From positions 39,357,187 to 39,421,186 of the forward strand of contig NC_088301.1 of NCBI RefSeq assembly GCF_032854445.1: a stretch of DNA of 64,000 bases, read 5' to 3'. The stretch's first letter is position 1. The number at the start of each line of letters is the position of its first letter. This stretch comes from Liolophura sinensis. Its lineage: Eukaryota; Mollusca; Polyplacophora; Chitonida; Chitonidae. Under the pieces are notes generated by a model. The model did no database searches. It saw only the letters and a program-made list of their open reading frames with translations, and was not told the DNA's origin. Positions 11,558-24,043 of this stretch are shown here, piece after piece. Made by a program: the position numbers and the translations under genes.

Positions 11558-14500
11558 CTATTTAGCTATACATTGCATTTTTAAGACGGGAATTTTTTGA
11601 GCATAACAAGGCCGTCTTTCATCGTTGTCCATTTCCCAACCTGAAAGATAAACACTATGAAAAATGAATATTTGCCATCTGTGATTGTTTCGTTTGTCTT
11701 TGCTACACCAGCTATCACCGGATAATGGAGTTCCGGAGTTTTCAGGTATTAAAGCACACCACCTTCAGGCTAAAGGGCCTTTAGTGGTATATCAGCATTT
11801 GCCATCTGAAGTAAATATGTCTTCATTTATTATACTTAACATTTTTTTTAAAATGTGTGCAAAAATGTTGGTAGGCATTAAAACTTGCACAAATGCAATG
11901 AGAAATATCAGGTACATCTCTTCTCAATATACTTTTCTTGATTCATCACTTCTGGTAAGCAAACCCTATGGTGTACAATGCATATGTAATCCTAGAGAGC
12001 CTAGCTCACAATTAAATTCTTCATTGTTTCTTGTAACCAGTTCCAAATAAAAGTACATATAAATTTAAATTAGGCTTATTATCTTCAAATACCATAATTT
12101 AATCATAAAAGCAACAGTGTCCAAAAGGCCGCAGAAAACTACACCTCCTCCCCGTGTTGTCTCTTACACAACAATTATCTACACCAAGGGCCTATAATCA
12201 GCCGCAAAGTCTCTCACACAATAGTCATTGAAAGCAAGGGCCTTTTGGTGGTATAACCACTCGCAAAGGCTCTTAAAGAACAATTACTGGCACCAAGGGC
12301 CTTTTAGTGGTACCAATAGTTGTAAAGGCTTTTCACATCAAGGGCCTTTTGGTGGTATAACTACTCACAAAGGCTTTTAAAGAACAATTACTGGCACCAA
12401 GGGCCTTTTGGTGCCCTTTTTTAAAACTTTTCCACATTTACCTAAGGCTGTATATAATCCCTGAATGCCATAAAATACCTGAAAACCATTTTTAAACATA
12501 TTTAGTAAATCCACTATCATCGTTATTCAAAAAGAAGGTTTATGTCTCTAGATGAATGCTTAGCTCAACATCTTATTTTGTTGAAAACTATCTATGCTGA
12601 TTTTCACTCAGCGTCTCCATCGGTGCACCAGGCTCCAATATTCAGCTAGGCCATTTATTCCGGCATTACCACTAGCCAGTCTCAAGAAGGCGATTTATTT
12701 AAAGAAACCAACACCAATGGCCTTCCGCTCTTTGAAGTGTTCATTTGACATCCTTTGGTTATCTTTTCAGCATTTAAAAAAATTTCATTCAATCTCATTT
12801 AGAGCTCCGAAAAACAATGTCAGTGACAATGTATAATTCCTGCAGTGGCTTCCACCAAAACACACACACATGATGGCGCAATATTTATTTATCTTAGGTG
12901 CATATGGTATAATTTTAAAATAAATTGCCCACAATCTTGATTCATTTATTTTTTAGTTCTTTAGTTTGCTGGATATTATGGGACAATTGCTTTTGGAGCA
13001 CTTCTTGGACAGCTTTCTTGAGAGTGACGTTCTTATATGTACGTTCTTAAACTGCTTTTTAGCACCATTGCATTTGATAATTCTGTTATATCTACGGATA
13101 TCTCATTTATGGAACCCTGTAGCCCCATGTCATTTTGGGCCTCAACATTAATTTTTTAGGCAAAATATTTTTATTATTATAGAGACTTTCAGTTGATAGA
13201 AGTCCAAATTTTCCAAATGAGCTATGGCATTAACAAATTAGGAGCGATTCTGGTAGAAGACTTATAGCCTACCATAAATATTTCGACTGCAGCGAAAAAC
13301 ATTAAGCCTGCACGTGCAGCTTTATATCAGTATCTAATTGATTTTTCAATTATTTCTTTCATAAAAATCTCCTATATTAGGTTAGGTAGAATCAAATCTA
13401 AGCGTTATGGTACATTACAACTTTTCACAACAAACTATGTTTATGTAATATTCGCCTTTGTTTTCAGAGAAATTACACGAATGATTAAAATAGAATACTG
13501 TTATACCTATATTTTCCGTCGATCACAACTCTTTGCTCTATTTTCATAGTGCTGTACGTTTTTCATTATATTGTAGTGTTTTATTTTGTGCTGGCCAAAT
13601 GTAGGCCTACCGTTAGGCCTGAATGTAATTGCCTGAACGCGTCTCATGTTAGAGGAGGTGGTCTCTGTTAGCGTGCTACTGCAGCAAAATGGCCCAGGAG
13701 CCAGTAACCTGCGGATGGTCGTGGGTTTCCCCGGGCCGGGCGCATTTTCCTCCCACCATATTGCGTAAAACATCAATCAAATAAATAAATCTCATGTTAT
13801 AGGCGTGGAATCATCTGCAGGAATCTATACCGTATAACACAAACCACCAAAGAACTAAGAAATCATATAAAGTACTAAAATAGAACGGAAACGTGCAAAG
13901 AGAACCTTTCAGCAGTTTTCAATGATGTTAGAAAGGCGCAAGGTATGTTCTAGGCGACTGAGTGAAATCGTCAAATCATGTATCATGCATCATGTCGATA
14001 ACAAAATATGTAGCTCAGTTGCGCTTTGTTCATATATTCAACATGGCAATCTAATTCAACACGATGAATATACAACCCTACCCCCGGGCTAAGCGGAGTT
14101 AGACACAATTTTGGAGCGGTCAACATTCTGGGCGTTCAGTCCATATTTACTTGCAAGAGAATTATACTCATTGTTAAACTTAAGAATCTTGGAGTGAATG
14201 CGTTTGATGGAATAACCTTGAAACACAAGTTTTTGCAGTAATAACTTGTGACGTTGATAGAAATCACATGATCTAACAAATGCTACAAGATGGGATAAGT
14301 ACGCGCCATATGCATTATCCTTCGGTTTAATGCTGTCCAAGTAAGGATAATTTACGATGTCAAAATTGAAACTGCCCCTCTTGTCTTAAAATCTACGAGA
14401 GAGGAAACCGTTTTGAGCCTTGAACAAATATAGGTCCAGATGAGATGTACCATCTGGAGAGTCTGTGGTTTGCTTCAACTCCAGTGAAAGTGGGTAAATA

Positions 14501-17006
14501 TCTTTCCCAGCCTTTCTTACAGTATGGGTTGTTTAAAGTTAGCAGGCCATCAATATACCGTTTAGTGAATGAGAAAGATAGCCACTGGTGAGGATTATTC
14601 CCGATTACGTAATGCATATAGTCGTCGTATTCATCGTATGAGAACAGATATAGGTCGGCCACAAGAGGGAGGGGGTGGGTGGGGGGGGGAGTTCACAGTT
14701 TGTGCCCATCGGAATACCTATACACTGTTGATATATGGTTTTCCCGAATTTCACATGTATGTTACTAATGAGAAATTCATCAACGCGATGAACAAGGAAC
14801 GGTAACCTTTGTATATAGCGGAACTGAAGAAGGCATAGAGAGTAAGACCACAGAGTAAACACCGAAACAATTAGTGATGAAATTCATCTGTTAAATCCCT
14901 GTGGGGAAAAGTAGTATAGAGGGTGGGAGAAATCCCAAGTAGATGTGTCCTTCTACGGTACGTGCATTTGAGCGTCTAGTTCTTCAGTGAGACGTTTTTA
15001 AGAATCCTCACACAATTGACGCCTGAATGTTTTGCATTTGCACAGCAGTACTTATTCCAAAATGACTTCTTGTAGTCCCTTCGTCAAGAGAATGTATGCA
15101 AGTTTGGTGGTACAGCTTTTTGATCCCGCAATAAAGCGAGCTTTGTATGGGGAATTATCCATCTGTGGGACCCAGTAATGTTGTATGTCGGTGTGACGGG
15201 AAGGTACGGGTATACGCCTCTGTTTGAGAAAGGACTGATGTCAGTTCCTACACCGTATAGGTCTATCTAGAATACGTTGATGTTGCGGCAGTAGTTGTGA
15301 TATTAAAACTCCTCCACAAGAACCTGGTAGTAATAATTCTTGCAGACAAAGATAACATCATTAGGAGTTTTGTCCGCTGGAACAATAACGTGTTTTCTCT
15401 AAAGGTCATCAAGTACCTTTCGCCCGGTAGAGTTCTTCAGAATTTGTTTGGCTGTACATGAGTATTAGAGGTAGCATTGATAAGGTGAATTACATACACA
15501 ACCTTTTTCTTAACTAGCTAAGACAAGTGTCAAGGACTGAAGGATCCACCTTCTCTCGTTTAGACCACTTTTTTGCAAACATTTATGGCGCTGAAAAAAC
15601 TATTTTCTTATTAGCTCTCATATTTATCTCTATCGGCTCTCTATATTTTTTCTGACCCCTCACAAGCAGACTTCGTAGATCACTATTGTTTACAGTATCA
15701 AGGTTACCGGTCATAACATGTTGATATGTTGGATGGAAAATGACGTCTTACTTTACACAGAGTTGGTAGAGCGTCCGGTTCGGGAGCGGTAGATCCAGGG
15801 TTAATCCTGGGTCGAGTCACACCTAAGACTTTAAGAAGAAGGAGCAGCTTCCTCGCTTGGCATTTAGCATGAAGGGGATAGTGCAACGACTGGTCGACCC
15901 GTATCAGTATAATGGCTCGGGCGGGGCCGCTTACTTGCCTTCGGTAAGGCGTCTCAGTGAAGTAGCACTAGATACAAGAGCGGTGGTAATCCGTCCTGCA
16001 ACTCACTCACTATACACAGTCACAACTGTATCTACCAGAAGTGTAGATCAGACATCTCAAAATCTTTAACTGCTTTCGCGTAATTAAATATCTTGAAAAC
16101 CATTGGGTTTGTGTATTGATAGGAAATCCTTGAGGGCTCGTAGGTTGAAATAATTCGGCACAGCATTGCAAACCTCTTGATCCTACAGAATACGTTTGAT
16201 TAAATCTAAACCCTGTCTAGGTACTTTAATTTAAGGAACAGTACGATTTTAGCAGTCAAAACTATTCTGACTGGATGGTAAAGTCGAAAATAGGAAATGT
16301 CTTGACATACACGGATCACATGGGGTGGTACAAAAAGTGTAGAAAGTGTAATATCGGTGGAATGACACTCATCGTAAGCACTTGCCTTTTACGCTCCACA
16401 GCATAGTGTGCTAGTTAAAACGAACCTGTCTCCATGCGCATTTACACTCCATATTAAAGTACTGCACATCTCATTCGAATAACTGCATATAAACAATTTT
16501 ACTTTCATTTTTTTCATTATCAGGTTGGATATCTTATGATAACAAGTAGAGTGGTCAATTATGGGGAACATTAGGTTTGGCTGCACGCATGTTCATGCGA
16601 TGTGCCCAGATAACGTAATGCAGTGTTTGTCAGGTCTGATTGTACATGTAGTAGCTTCTGACACGGGTAAATTTCACACAAAGTTCCAATAAACTTTCTG
16701 TGTAATATAGGTAGCTTGCAAAATTACGGCTGCTAAGATATTTAAGTCATATATATTTACTTAATGTTGTCCATTCTACTTGTACAGTTATCGAACTTAA
16801 TCATAATGATGCTCTGTTGATTCCTCTAGATCTTAATGAAAAGTACATGCATATAATAACAGTTATCATAAGACTGACGTATACTTTATTTCCCCCATGA
16901 CTGTATCACTTAACATATGAAACATAAGGAGAAATTTAGTTACAAGGAAGAAAGTTCACGCACACTACTAACTCACCTGATGTTGTGTAAACCGAAGTGA
17001 CTGTAT
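11558..17006 (-). CDS. Candidate - strand gene: 30-nt micro-exon and terminal exon
   Basis: Two pieces look spliced. At 17006-16977 a strong acceptor (TTCTTTCAG) and strong donor (GTGAGT) bracket exactly 30 nt. At 11640 a strong acceptor (TTTATCTTTCAG) opens a frame that, in phase 1, runs 27 codons to a stop at 11558. An AATAAA on the - strand follows at 11472-11467, about 90 nt on. Joined in phase 1 the two would read a Ser/Thr-rich bit (TVTSVYTTS) then WEMDNDERRPCYAQ and a short tail. Upstream exons were not found, the intervening 5 kb contains a dead retroelement, and the two exons may be unrelated. No function can be given. Confidence 0.3.
12130..12440 (+). repeat. Tandem repeat of ~58 bp built on a palindromic CACCAAGGGCCTTTTGGTG core
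   Basis: About five imperfect units, each with CACCAAGGGCCTTTTGGTG (or a close variant), CACTCGCAAAGGCTCTTAAAG and ACAATTACTGG. A related half unit lies near 11766. The core is an almost perfect inverted repeat, so each unit can form a hairpin. The last unit ends GGCACC...GGTGCC followed by T6. Confidence 0.7.
12441..13650. other. No gene seen
   Basis: AT-rich sequence with short chance ORFs only. A palindrome CTGCACGTGCAG (E-box-like) lies near 13308. Confidence 0.4.
13657..13791 (+). mobile_element. SINE family A, partial
   Basis: Contains part of the tRNA-like head (TTAGCGTGCTACTGCAGC), the CCTGCGGATGGTCGTGGG body and TTTCCTCCCACCATATTGCG. A deletion removes the TTCTTGAGTACGG section, and an ATCAATCAAATAAATAAAT tail follows. 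Confidence 0.75.
14089..15560 (-). pseudogene. Dead retroelement reverse transcriptase (Penelope-like type)
   Basis: Read on the - strand, ordered RT fragments are spread over three frames. They are VIVPADKTPNDVIFVCKNYY (near 15.35 kb), a KL..LLRDQK piece (15.1 kb), LYTTFPHRDL (14.92 kb), IYQQCIGIPMGTNC (14.72 kb), ADLYLFSYDEY then FTKRYIDGLLTLNNPY (14.66-14.53 kb), and a C-terminal region with YGAYLSHLVAFVRSCDFY...HKLLLQKLVFQGY (14.3-14.1 kb). The set and order match the RT of Penelope-like and related elements common in marine invertebrates; the exact clade is uncertain. It is inactive: several stops and frameshifts, the catalytic YxDD reads YIDG, and a C-rich run (14669-14690) has broken the frame just after GIPMGTNC. 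No GIY-YIG endonuclease or terminal repeats were recognised. Confidence 0.75.
15751..16040 (+). mobile_element. SINE family B, tRNA-headed copy
   Basis: The head reads AGTTGGTAGAGCGTCCGGTT with a B-box-like GGGTTAATCC. The body follows with GCATTTAGCATGAAGGGG, AGTGCAACGACTGGTCG, CAGTATAATGGCTCGGGC and TTCGGTAAGGCGTCTCAGTG. Same family as 4996-5310. Confidence 0.7.
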
Positions 17007-17009
17007 CTG

Positions 17010-19790
17010 AAAGAATTAGTTATTGTCATCATGTTGTTTGAGTAAATTAATATTGTGAGCATAAATTACAATGTGCGTGAATATTTATTTTTTAATATTT
17101 TCTTACTTTTTAATTTTAAATTAAGAACATTTAGAATGGAGCACAGATTTATGGATTCTCTATCCAGTACATATGTCACAACAACAATGATACAGGGCGG
17201 CTCCATTACATAAAAAAATTATATCAGAAAAGGTAAAACACACCACGAAAAAATATGACGCATATTTTTCGTATATTAAACTGTTGGCGTAAAATGGTTA
17301 AGGCTGATGATTAAATAAACTCTGGGTGTTGCACGTTTTAGTAGTTTTTTTTTTTAAGAGTAATTCATGATTGTTTCAATGTTGTTAACAAGTACGGACT
17401 GCCGAGCAGTACTGGCAAGTCCGGAAGACCAATTACGAAAGTTTACTGTAAATCTATTAAAATTCAATCAATTTACTTAATGAATAGGGCGTTGCAGAAA
17501 TCAAATCAACTTCAAAATCATCGTATCAATATCACCATCAACTTTTCCCTGAGATTTGCAGGATTTCATATCGACGGATTAACTTTCTGCTGGGAGTTAC
17601 AGGATTCCAAATCTCTGCGTAGTTTCAGAGATATAATCAACCATTCAGTCAGTAAGAAAATCAACTTTCAACTCTTACCCTGGGAGTCGCAGGGATTATC
17701 CTATGTGAGTGGCAGAGGTCCAATCAAGGTCAACCCTCAACGTATCGCTCGAAATGCTAACCCACACATCATAATGATGTTATGAATAACTTTAAGTCCT
17801 TGCAATTTCAGGTTAGTCAAATTGAACTTATTATATTGCCAGACGTAACGATGAGGCCCTGGTAGTCAGTCAATCAGCCTCACCGAATGGCGCGGTTACA
17901 AGAAGATAGCACTTAAATGAGACAAGTATGCTTCTCAAACAATAGGAGCAACAGACACAGCAATATCATATTCGCAAAAAAGCAAAGTGGGTAAAGAGGG
18001 AAGAGATTTGGAAAAATATTCATAGTTTGGCATTTTCATAGACTAATAAGAGATTTCAAACTTGTGATGTCGATGAGCGATTTCGTATAGCCAAATTATC
18101 GATAAAGGGAAACACACAGGACTAGGGTTTTCTCCCTTCTAAGACAAACATCCCTTGTTGTTATCAGTGAACAAAGATGTTCCCAGTTCGAATCAGCTTG
18201 AAAATGCACCACACATGGAACAGAAAAAACAGGTGGTGTGGTATTGGAAAAAGTGTGATCACGAAGCCCAGTTTGTAACAGTATATGTTGCGCTGAATTG
18301 TTTAGTTCTTTGCTTTGAAAATATTCATTATACTGGCGGTTATCTATTGGAAAGACACACTTGAACCAACGCAAAACTCATTAAAAAAAAAACAAAAGCA
18401 ATGTCAATGGCTGCATAACAGCCAGTGCCAACCGTACGTGATTGGAAGTTTTTTTGCAATTTAAATGATAAAATATGTAACTTGTTGGTCCATTACATTG
18501 TGTGCATGTCCATTTCAGCCACAGTTGAGAGGACACACACTTGGTTTCCGTGCGGCAATATTGTACCTGTACAAACTTAGCCATGTTACAAAAGGTTAAA
18601 AGAAAAACTAGCACAAAATAGAAAAATGAACTTTAATGATTCGTTGTGAAATTCAAAGCTCACCACATCTGTTGTATCACCGCTATTTTTAACGACACCG
18701 CCCTTTTTATTATCTTTATAAGATGAAATAGAAGTAAAAAATTGTTTACGGTTTATATCAAGCATACATATGAGACGAATGAACAGTCACATAAAGAAAT
18801 TAATATTGTACATCATTCATAAACCAAAGTGGTTTCTGAGAAACAGAATTCCGTTTTATACTTGGTAAACATGGTTTAGATCCTCATTACTAACCACGCT
18901 TGAGTTGGATGTTTGAATGAGTGTACAAAATACACTATACTGTACGAGCAAATCCATAATTACATGCACAGACGTACAATGTTCTCTAACACATAACTGT
19001 ACCTCTAAGGCATGCTCTTTCCAAGGTTTGATGACACGTGGTAGTTGTGCAAATGTTAATATGCGTTCACCGGTGACTGAAAGTTAATGCATGGAAATGT
19101 GTTCCAATTCATCAGAGAAGACAACAGGTCAGTTTCATGGGCAAATGGAAGACGCCGAAGTGATGATGACATGACAAATATTGCACACACACTGAATAAG
19201 AAAAAAGAAATATACACGTATACTTTGCATTTGTCTTATACCTGCAACCTTTATCATCCCACTAACTGTCAGATATATGAGGGCCAAGGGCGGCATACCA
19301 GGAATATTAACCAAGTTTCGAACCTATATAGCCTATGGACATAAAGGCATATTCAGAACAAACTTTTACAGTGATATTGCACGTCTTAAAACATGTACAC
19401 CTTTAATAAATAACTGAGAGAATATATTTTATACACAAAGAATATTGAAGAAAAAATTTACTTAAGCAATGCAAACACTCTAAGTACATTGGCCTTAGGC
19501 CTACGTGTATACACAACAAGTAACCATAATTGAATACTGCACATAATTTAATTAGAAACGTAAAAGTTTATAATTTCTTTCATCTGTTACAACCTATGCT
19601 AGAAGAATATTTGGGAAGAATCTCAGTCTGTCTCAGCCACTCCAGTCGTCTTTCTACTTTTCTCTTTACAAGCCTATAAGCAGGAAGAGGTTTGCACTGA
19701 AGTTTAAGAAGCTAGTCCTACCTGTTTTTATTTCAATCCCGCTCTTCATTTACACTGGTCTAGCGGATATGCCTACTATTGTGTATAGCG
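17010..19790. other. No gene seen; imperfect internal repeats near 17.54-17.70 kb
   Basis: Short ORFs here have no recognisable domains. Three related units share ATCAACTTT...GGGAGTT.CAGGATT near 17537, 17578 and 17660. A - strand ORF at 18614-18381 has a signal-like start and six cysteines but is judged chance (see rejected items). Confidence 0.35.
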
Positions 19791-19799
19791 AGGATTTTT

Positions 19800-20042
19800 T
19801 TCACGTACCGGTAAGATTTACTTTCCAAGGACAAATTTTCCTGAGTTTTGAAGTCAGCATTCCATTCCCTTTCCACAACACTTACGGTAGGCCAGCTTCC
19901 TTACAGTTGGCCAGCTTCTTCGTTTGAGGAACCATCAGAAGTAACGAGAACCGATATGAGTAGCTCGGCTATTTCCGTAGGCCTACGCATGACGAGTGTT
20001 CCCGAAGTTCTGCATGTGGCAGAAATGTGGTGAAAAAAGAAA
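19800..20042 (+). promoter_or_regulatory. Probable MMACHC promoter / 5' UTR region
   Basis: This stretch directly upstream of the MMACHC start is richer in CpG than its surroundings (ACCGG, AACGAG, GCTCGG, CTACGCATGACGAG). It has two GGCCAGCTTC repeats near 19889 and 19909 and no TATA box at a convincing place. Transcription start not determined. Confidence 0.3.
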
Positions 20043-23000
20043 ATGACAAATTGCGAGAAAATTTTGGAGGCAGTGCCGGATTTAGTAGATCCTGTGGGGT
20101 TTGAGGCTCATCCTTTCAAGGTAATTATAATATTTTCTGTTATTCAGTTAATAACATGACTTCTTACGGTTGTTTCTCATATCCAAGGGTATCGAAAACC
20201 CTACACCGAATAATAAAAAGAACTGTTTATGGTCGTATACTATCTCGAATATCGAGTTTACTGCGCAGAGTTACTCCCCTTCCTTCTTCCTGACAGCAGT
20301 GTGTGTGTGTGTGTGTGAGTGCGTATACGTCAATTTGCCCTATACATGCATGGGTTGGTGATCCTTTACTCGGTGATTTTGATAATTCTTGGTAAAATAC
20401 CCGTGCCTTGATAGCAACAGACATAAGAACAAGTGAAGTCATTTTAGTGGGCGAATTTGGATTCATAATTTAATATTTAGAAAAGAAATACCGGTATCAA
20501 ATAAATAAACGAAACAGTGTGACTGGTAAGCAACAGATGAACCATTACACTTACAAAACTGTATGCACCAGTTGCAATCTGGAAATAATAAACAGTTAAA
20601 TTTATAATTAAATCAACAGGCAGAAGTACAAAGTGACAAGTACCATGTGCAAGTGACCAGTTGGCATGTCTGTACTACCTCCCATCCGATGAGGCAATGG
20701 AATGATGTACTTAATGTAACAGGGTGATATACTGTATAAGCGCTGTTTACCTCTTGGGGGGTGTGGGGGGGGGGGGATTTCCCTTTAGTCTAGCGGTAGA
20801 AGCATGGACTCAGTTAGTAAGCCCCGTCACTCTTGACCCTGCTCGCTGCACCAAAATGTAGCCATGCCCTGATAACAAACAACTGGTGGACAAGTTCTTG
20901 GTGAAGTGGGTATGTTTATTCACTACAAGGCATCATTGTGTGGAAAAAGGGTGTAGAAAAAGGGCACCACTGTCTTAAGCCCTGTCAGCTAAACGGATAA
21001 AATTAACAAACATGTAAATTACACTATGAACATGAACATGTTATCTGTATCACCACTGGTAGAGTGAATCCTTTAAGTGTCATTTCTCACTTAGCCCCTT
21101 CATTATTTCTTTGGTACATAGAACACCCAAAAAAGGGAAAAACAAACCTTAACTGTAGCAACTATATACTCATAACCCAGAGATCACTGGTTCAAATTCC
21201 CACTTGGTAAGCCCCATCCAATTAAAATGGACAATGAGATATTGAAGAAATAACCTTAGTAGGCAGAATGCATCACAATTCACCGCAGTTAAGTCTGAAA
21301 ATTCCAGGAATACCCTGAAAAACATGATTGATTGCTTGTGTGACAGTGTGGACCAATCAGTGTGTGTGGCTGTCCCTAATAAGTAGATGAGGAATCGAAT
21401 ACATGTAGAACAAAAAAAATGTGGCATACAGATGCTTTGTTAAAGTAGTGATATAAAAAAAAACTAATTTTTATTAATACATGTGTTTATTAGTCTACAA
21501 ATCATAGGTTTCATTGATTTTTAAACTTGAGCATTTTGTATTTTTAAATAAATAAAAGTAAATACATCGTATGTACCTGTATAAAGATATGTGTCTTTCT
21601 TTATTTTTAAGATTTTCTATAGGTAAGATAGCTTATGATTGACACCTGTGTAGCTCATGCGACTTAGCATTCTTACCTCTGTTTACTTGAGAATGAATGT
21701 TGTAACTTCAATACAGGGAATTTTGTTTATCTCAGATTGGCTGGTACAATGAAGCTGTGGCTCACTCCTGTTTCAAGCTTCCATACCCTGCAGACACTCT
21801 GGCATTCATTGTGATAAGTACTCCTCGCATGTTTGACAAAGCCTTCAAGCCTTTCATCAGCAGGACAGATTGCACTGGGCCCCAGGATGCAATTGATACA
21901 TGTATGACGTATCACTTTGACCTTGTCAAACAGGTAAAGTTGAATTGTGTTGTGATTTTGACTCCTACAGAGACATTTCAGCTACAGTTTTAAGAACTCT
22001 AGACAAATTTTGACTTGATTCAGAAGACTGCTCTTTAATTTTCTGGTTTATAATATTAAAATTATTTTTATAAATTATTTGTGTTTTATGATGAAAGAGA
22101 ATGTGTTAAAGAAAGCAGAAGTTATTCTATCTGTGAAATTCGGGTAAAAAATTTTCTTTGAATTTCAAATTAACTTCACATAAAACATTAGTGTGAGCAA
22201 TATTTCAGACAACATATATCATTTTTAGGAGTTCTGTTACTTTATTAAAACATTGGGGTTTCGAGAGCTGGATTTGTTATTCTCAATTTTTTTTTTTGTT
22301 TTTTTTTTTTGTTGAGAACTTTGTTATGACTGTATTGGTTGATAACCTTGTAGCGACTTTTTTTGAGATTTTACAATGAAGTCGTTCCATTGTTTACAGT
22401 TACATAAGATCAAGATTTGTCTGGTTAGGTTCACAGGTATCATTTATATATGTTTTACAGAGATTTCCACAGTGCAGTATTGAAGCAATTCATGATTTTG
22501 AGCTTTTACCCAATCGCCGCCCAAAAATCTTGGTGCAGACAGCTGGCCATGTGGCAGGAGCAGTGCGCTTCTATCAGAGAGCTGATTTAGCTAATGATCC
22601 ATGGGATCAGTCAAAGGTAACCAGATTTGTTAGTTATTCTACAGGCTATCTGAATACATGTACCTCATATTGGAAACAGAAGTATAATGCTTGGGTCTCA
22701 GTGTTCATTCCAGAAAGCTTTACTTGACAAAGTCCTTTTAATGATTTTCAAAAGTTTAAATGAATCAGAAATCAGTTTGATCAGAAGGAAAATGCTCTTG
22801 GCCATATGTTTCTGTTTAAAACATTTGTTAAGTAGCAAACGCCTGGTTGAAGGGTTCATGGCACTTTAATGTAACACAAAATGCTCCTATAACAGTTCAA
22901 CAGTAGGAGTCACATGAAAGACAGTACAAAGTTACCCTATAATAAAAATATATACACTGTAACATTTTAAATATACAATCAGTTTTGGAGATCACAACCA

Positions 23001-23783
23001 CTTGAGGCCCTACTTCAAACTAGTGCCACCTCAAAAGATTAAAAAACAGGGCGCCACCCCAGTGAGGCCTCTTTAACACTGTGAATGGTAGGGTCTATAC
23101 TGTACGGTTCACAATTGATGGCCATTCTTATTGACGGAAATTGTTTTGTGAAAATCTTTGTTACTACAAGTATTGCATCCCAGATTCATTCTTAATTCGG
23201 ATATGTTTAAAATTTATAAGCTGTTATAACAGCTAGCAGTATTGGAAAAATTTGTGGAATTTTTTTGTAGTTTAGTAAGATCTTGTACTTAGGTTTATGT
23301 ACAATTTATCGAACTTATCAGCGTCATTTGTGTTTTGGTCTAGCAAAAACCTGCTGATGGTCATGGACTTTCCGGGTTCTGCCCTGTTTCCTCCCACCAT
23401 AATGCTGGCTGCCGTCATATAAGTGAAATATTCTTGAGTACGGCGTTAAAGACCAGTCAAATAAATAAATACAGTCATTTGTGTTTCAGAAAATATACGG
23501 TGTGTGTATCCATCCCAAGTATGGTGGTTGGTTTGCTTTGAGAGGGGTGTTGGTTTTCAAAGATGTGCTTTGTCCTCAACTTAAGAAGAAATTATGTGAA
23601 GATTTGCTGCCATCTGATGAGCAGAAAAGAGACCTCCTGGAGAAGTATAATGACCACTGGCAGGACTGGAGTTTTAGAGATGTTCTTCCTGTTGAGGACC
23701 GTTATTCTGAGGAACAGAAAACATATTTTGCTACGCCACCAGGGGAACGGCAAGAACTTGTGCGGAAAATTAAAAACTCCTGA
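20043..23783 (+). CDS. MMACHC: MMACHC, cobalamin (vitamin B12) trafficking and decyanation protein, cblC (4 exons)
   Basis: Exons 20043-20120, 21736-21933, 22461-22616, 23490-23783; all introns are phase 0 and GT-AG, giving 241 residues. The start ATG has an in-frame TGA 12 nt upstream. Family knowledge: the protein binds cobalamin in the cytosol, removes its upper ligand (reductive decyanation, glutathione-dependent dealkylation) and passes it on with MMADHC toward methionine synthase and methylmalonyl-CoA mutase. Matches seen: GFEAHPFK in exon 1; WYNEAVAHSCFKLPYPADTL and STPRMFDKAFKPF in exon 2; PNRRPKILVQTAGHVAGA with H122, then FYQR132 and DPW in exon 3; GVCIHPKYGGWFALRG with R162, then HWQDWSFRD and RYSEEQKTYFATPP in exon 4. 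R162 corresponds to human R161 of the glutathione/cobalamin pocket. The human Pro-rich C-terminal tail (human total 282 aa) is absent, as usual in invertebrates. Confidence 0.96.
20788..20860 (+). repeat. tRNA-like SINE remnant
   Basis: TTTAGTCTAGCGGTAGAAGC resembles an A box and is followed by AGTAAGCCCCGTCACTC. A 12-base G run at 20768-20779 precedes it. It is in MMACHC intron 1. Confidence 0.35.
21150..21215 (+). repeat. tRNA-like SINE remnant
   Basis: TCATAACCCAGAGATCACTG followed by GGTTCAAATTCC, a good B-box. The A-box half is degraded. It is in MMACHC intron 1. Confidence 0.35.
23341..23472 (+). mobile_element. SINE family A copy ending 17 bp before MMACHC exon 4
   Basis: Carries CCTGCTGATGGTCATGGAC, TTTCCTCCCACCATAATGCT, AAGTGAAATATTCTTGAGTA and CGGCGTTAAAGACC, and ends in CAAATAAATAAAT. 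It is inserted in intron 3 in gene orientation, leaving only ACAGTCATTTGTGTTTCAG between its tail and the exon. Confidence 0.85.
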
Positions 23784-24043
23784 CAAAAATGTCAGACTTA
23801 GTGATGTTGGGTTGATGTCCTTGACCAAAAGATACTTCTATCTTCATGTCTAAATGTAAATTACATGTACGTTATGTAAACTCTTCTTTAGTACCATAAA
23901 ACAAATACATATTAAGTACATGTACATGTTGTATTAATGTACGGGTATCTGCAACTGTCTGCCACAAAGAAAATTTGTTTTGTCACACTTTTAATGGATG
24001 CACATATCAGGGAATACCTGTACATGTGTATGCGTGTTATAGA

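Noticed and set aside
17480-17785. 101-codon + strand ORF
   Set aside because: It overlaps an imperfect internal repeat, has no domain and no splice context.
18381-18614. 77-codon - strand ORF with a signal-like start, six cysteines and a hydrophobic tail, resembling a Ly6-type GPI protein
   Set aside because: The cysteine spacing does not match the Ly6 pattern, the hydrophobic end comes partly from a poly(A) run, and no splice or poly(A) context was found.
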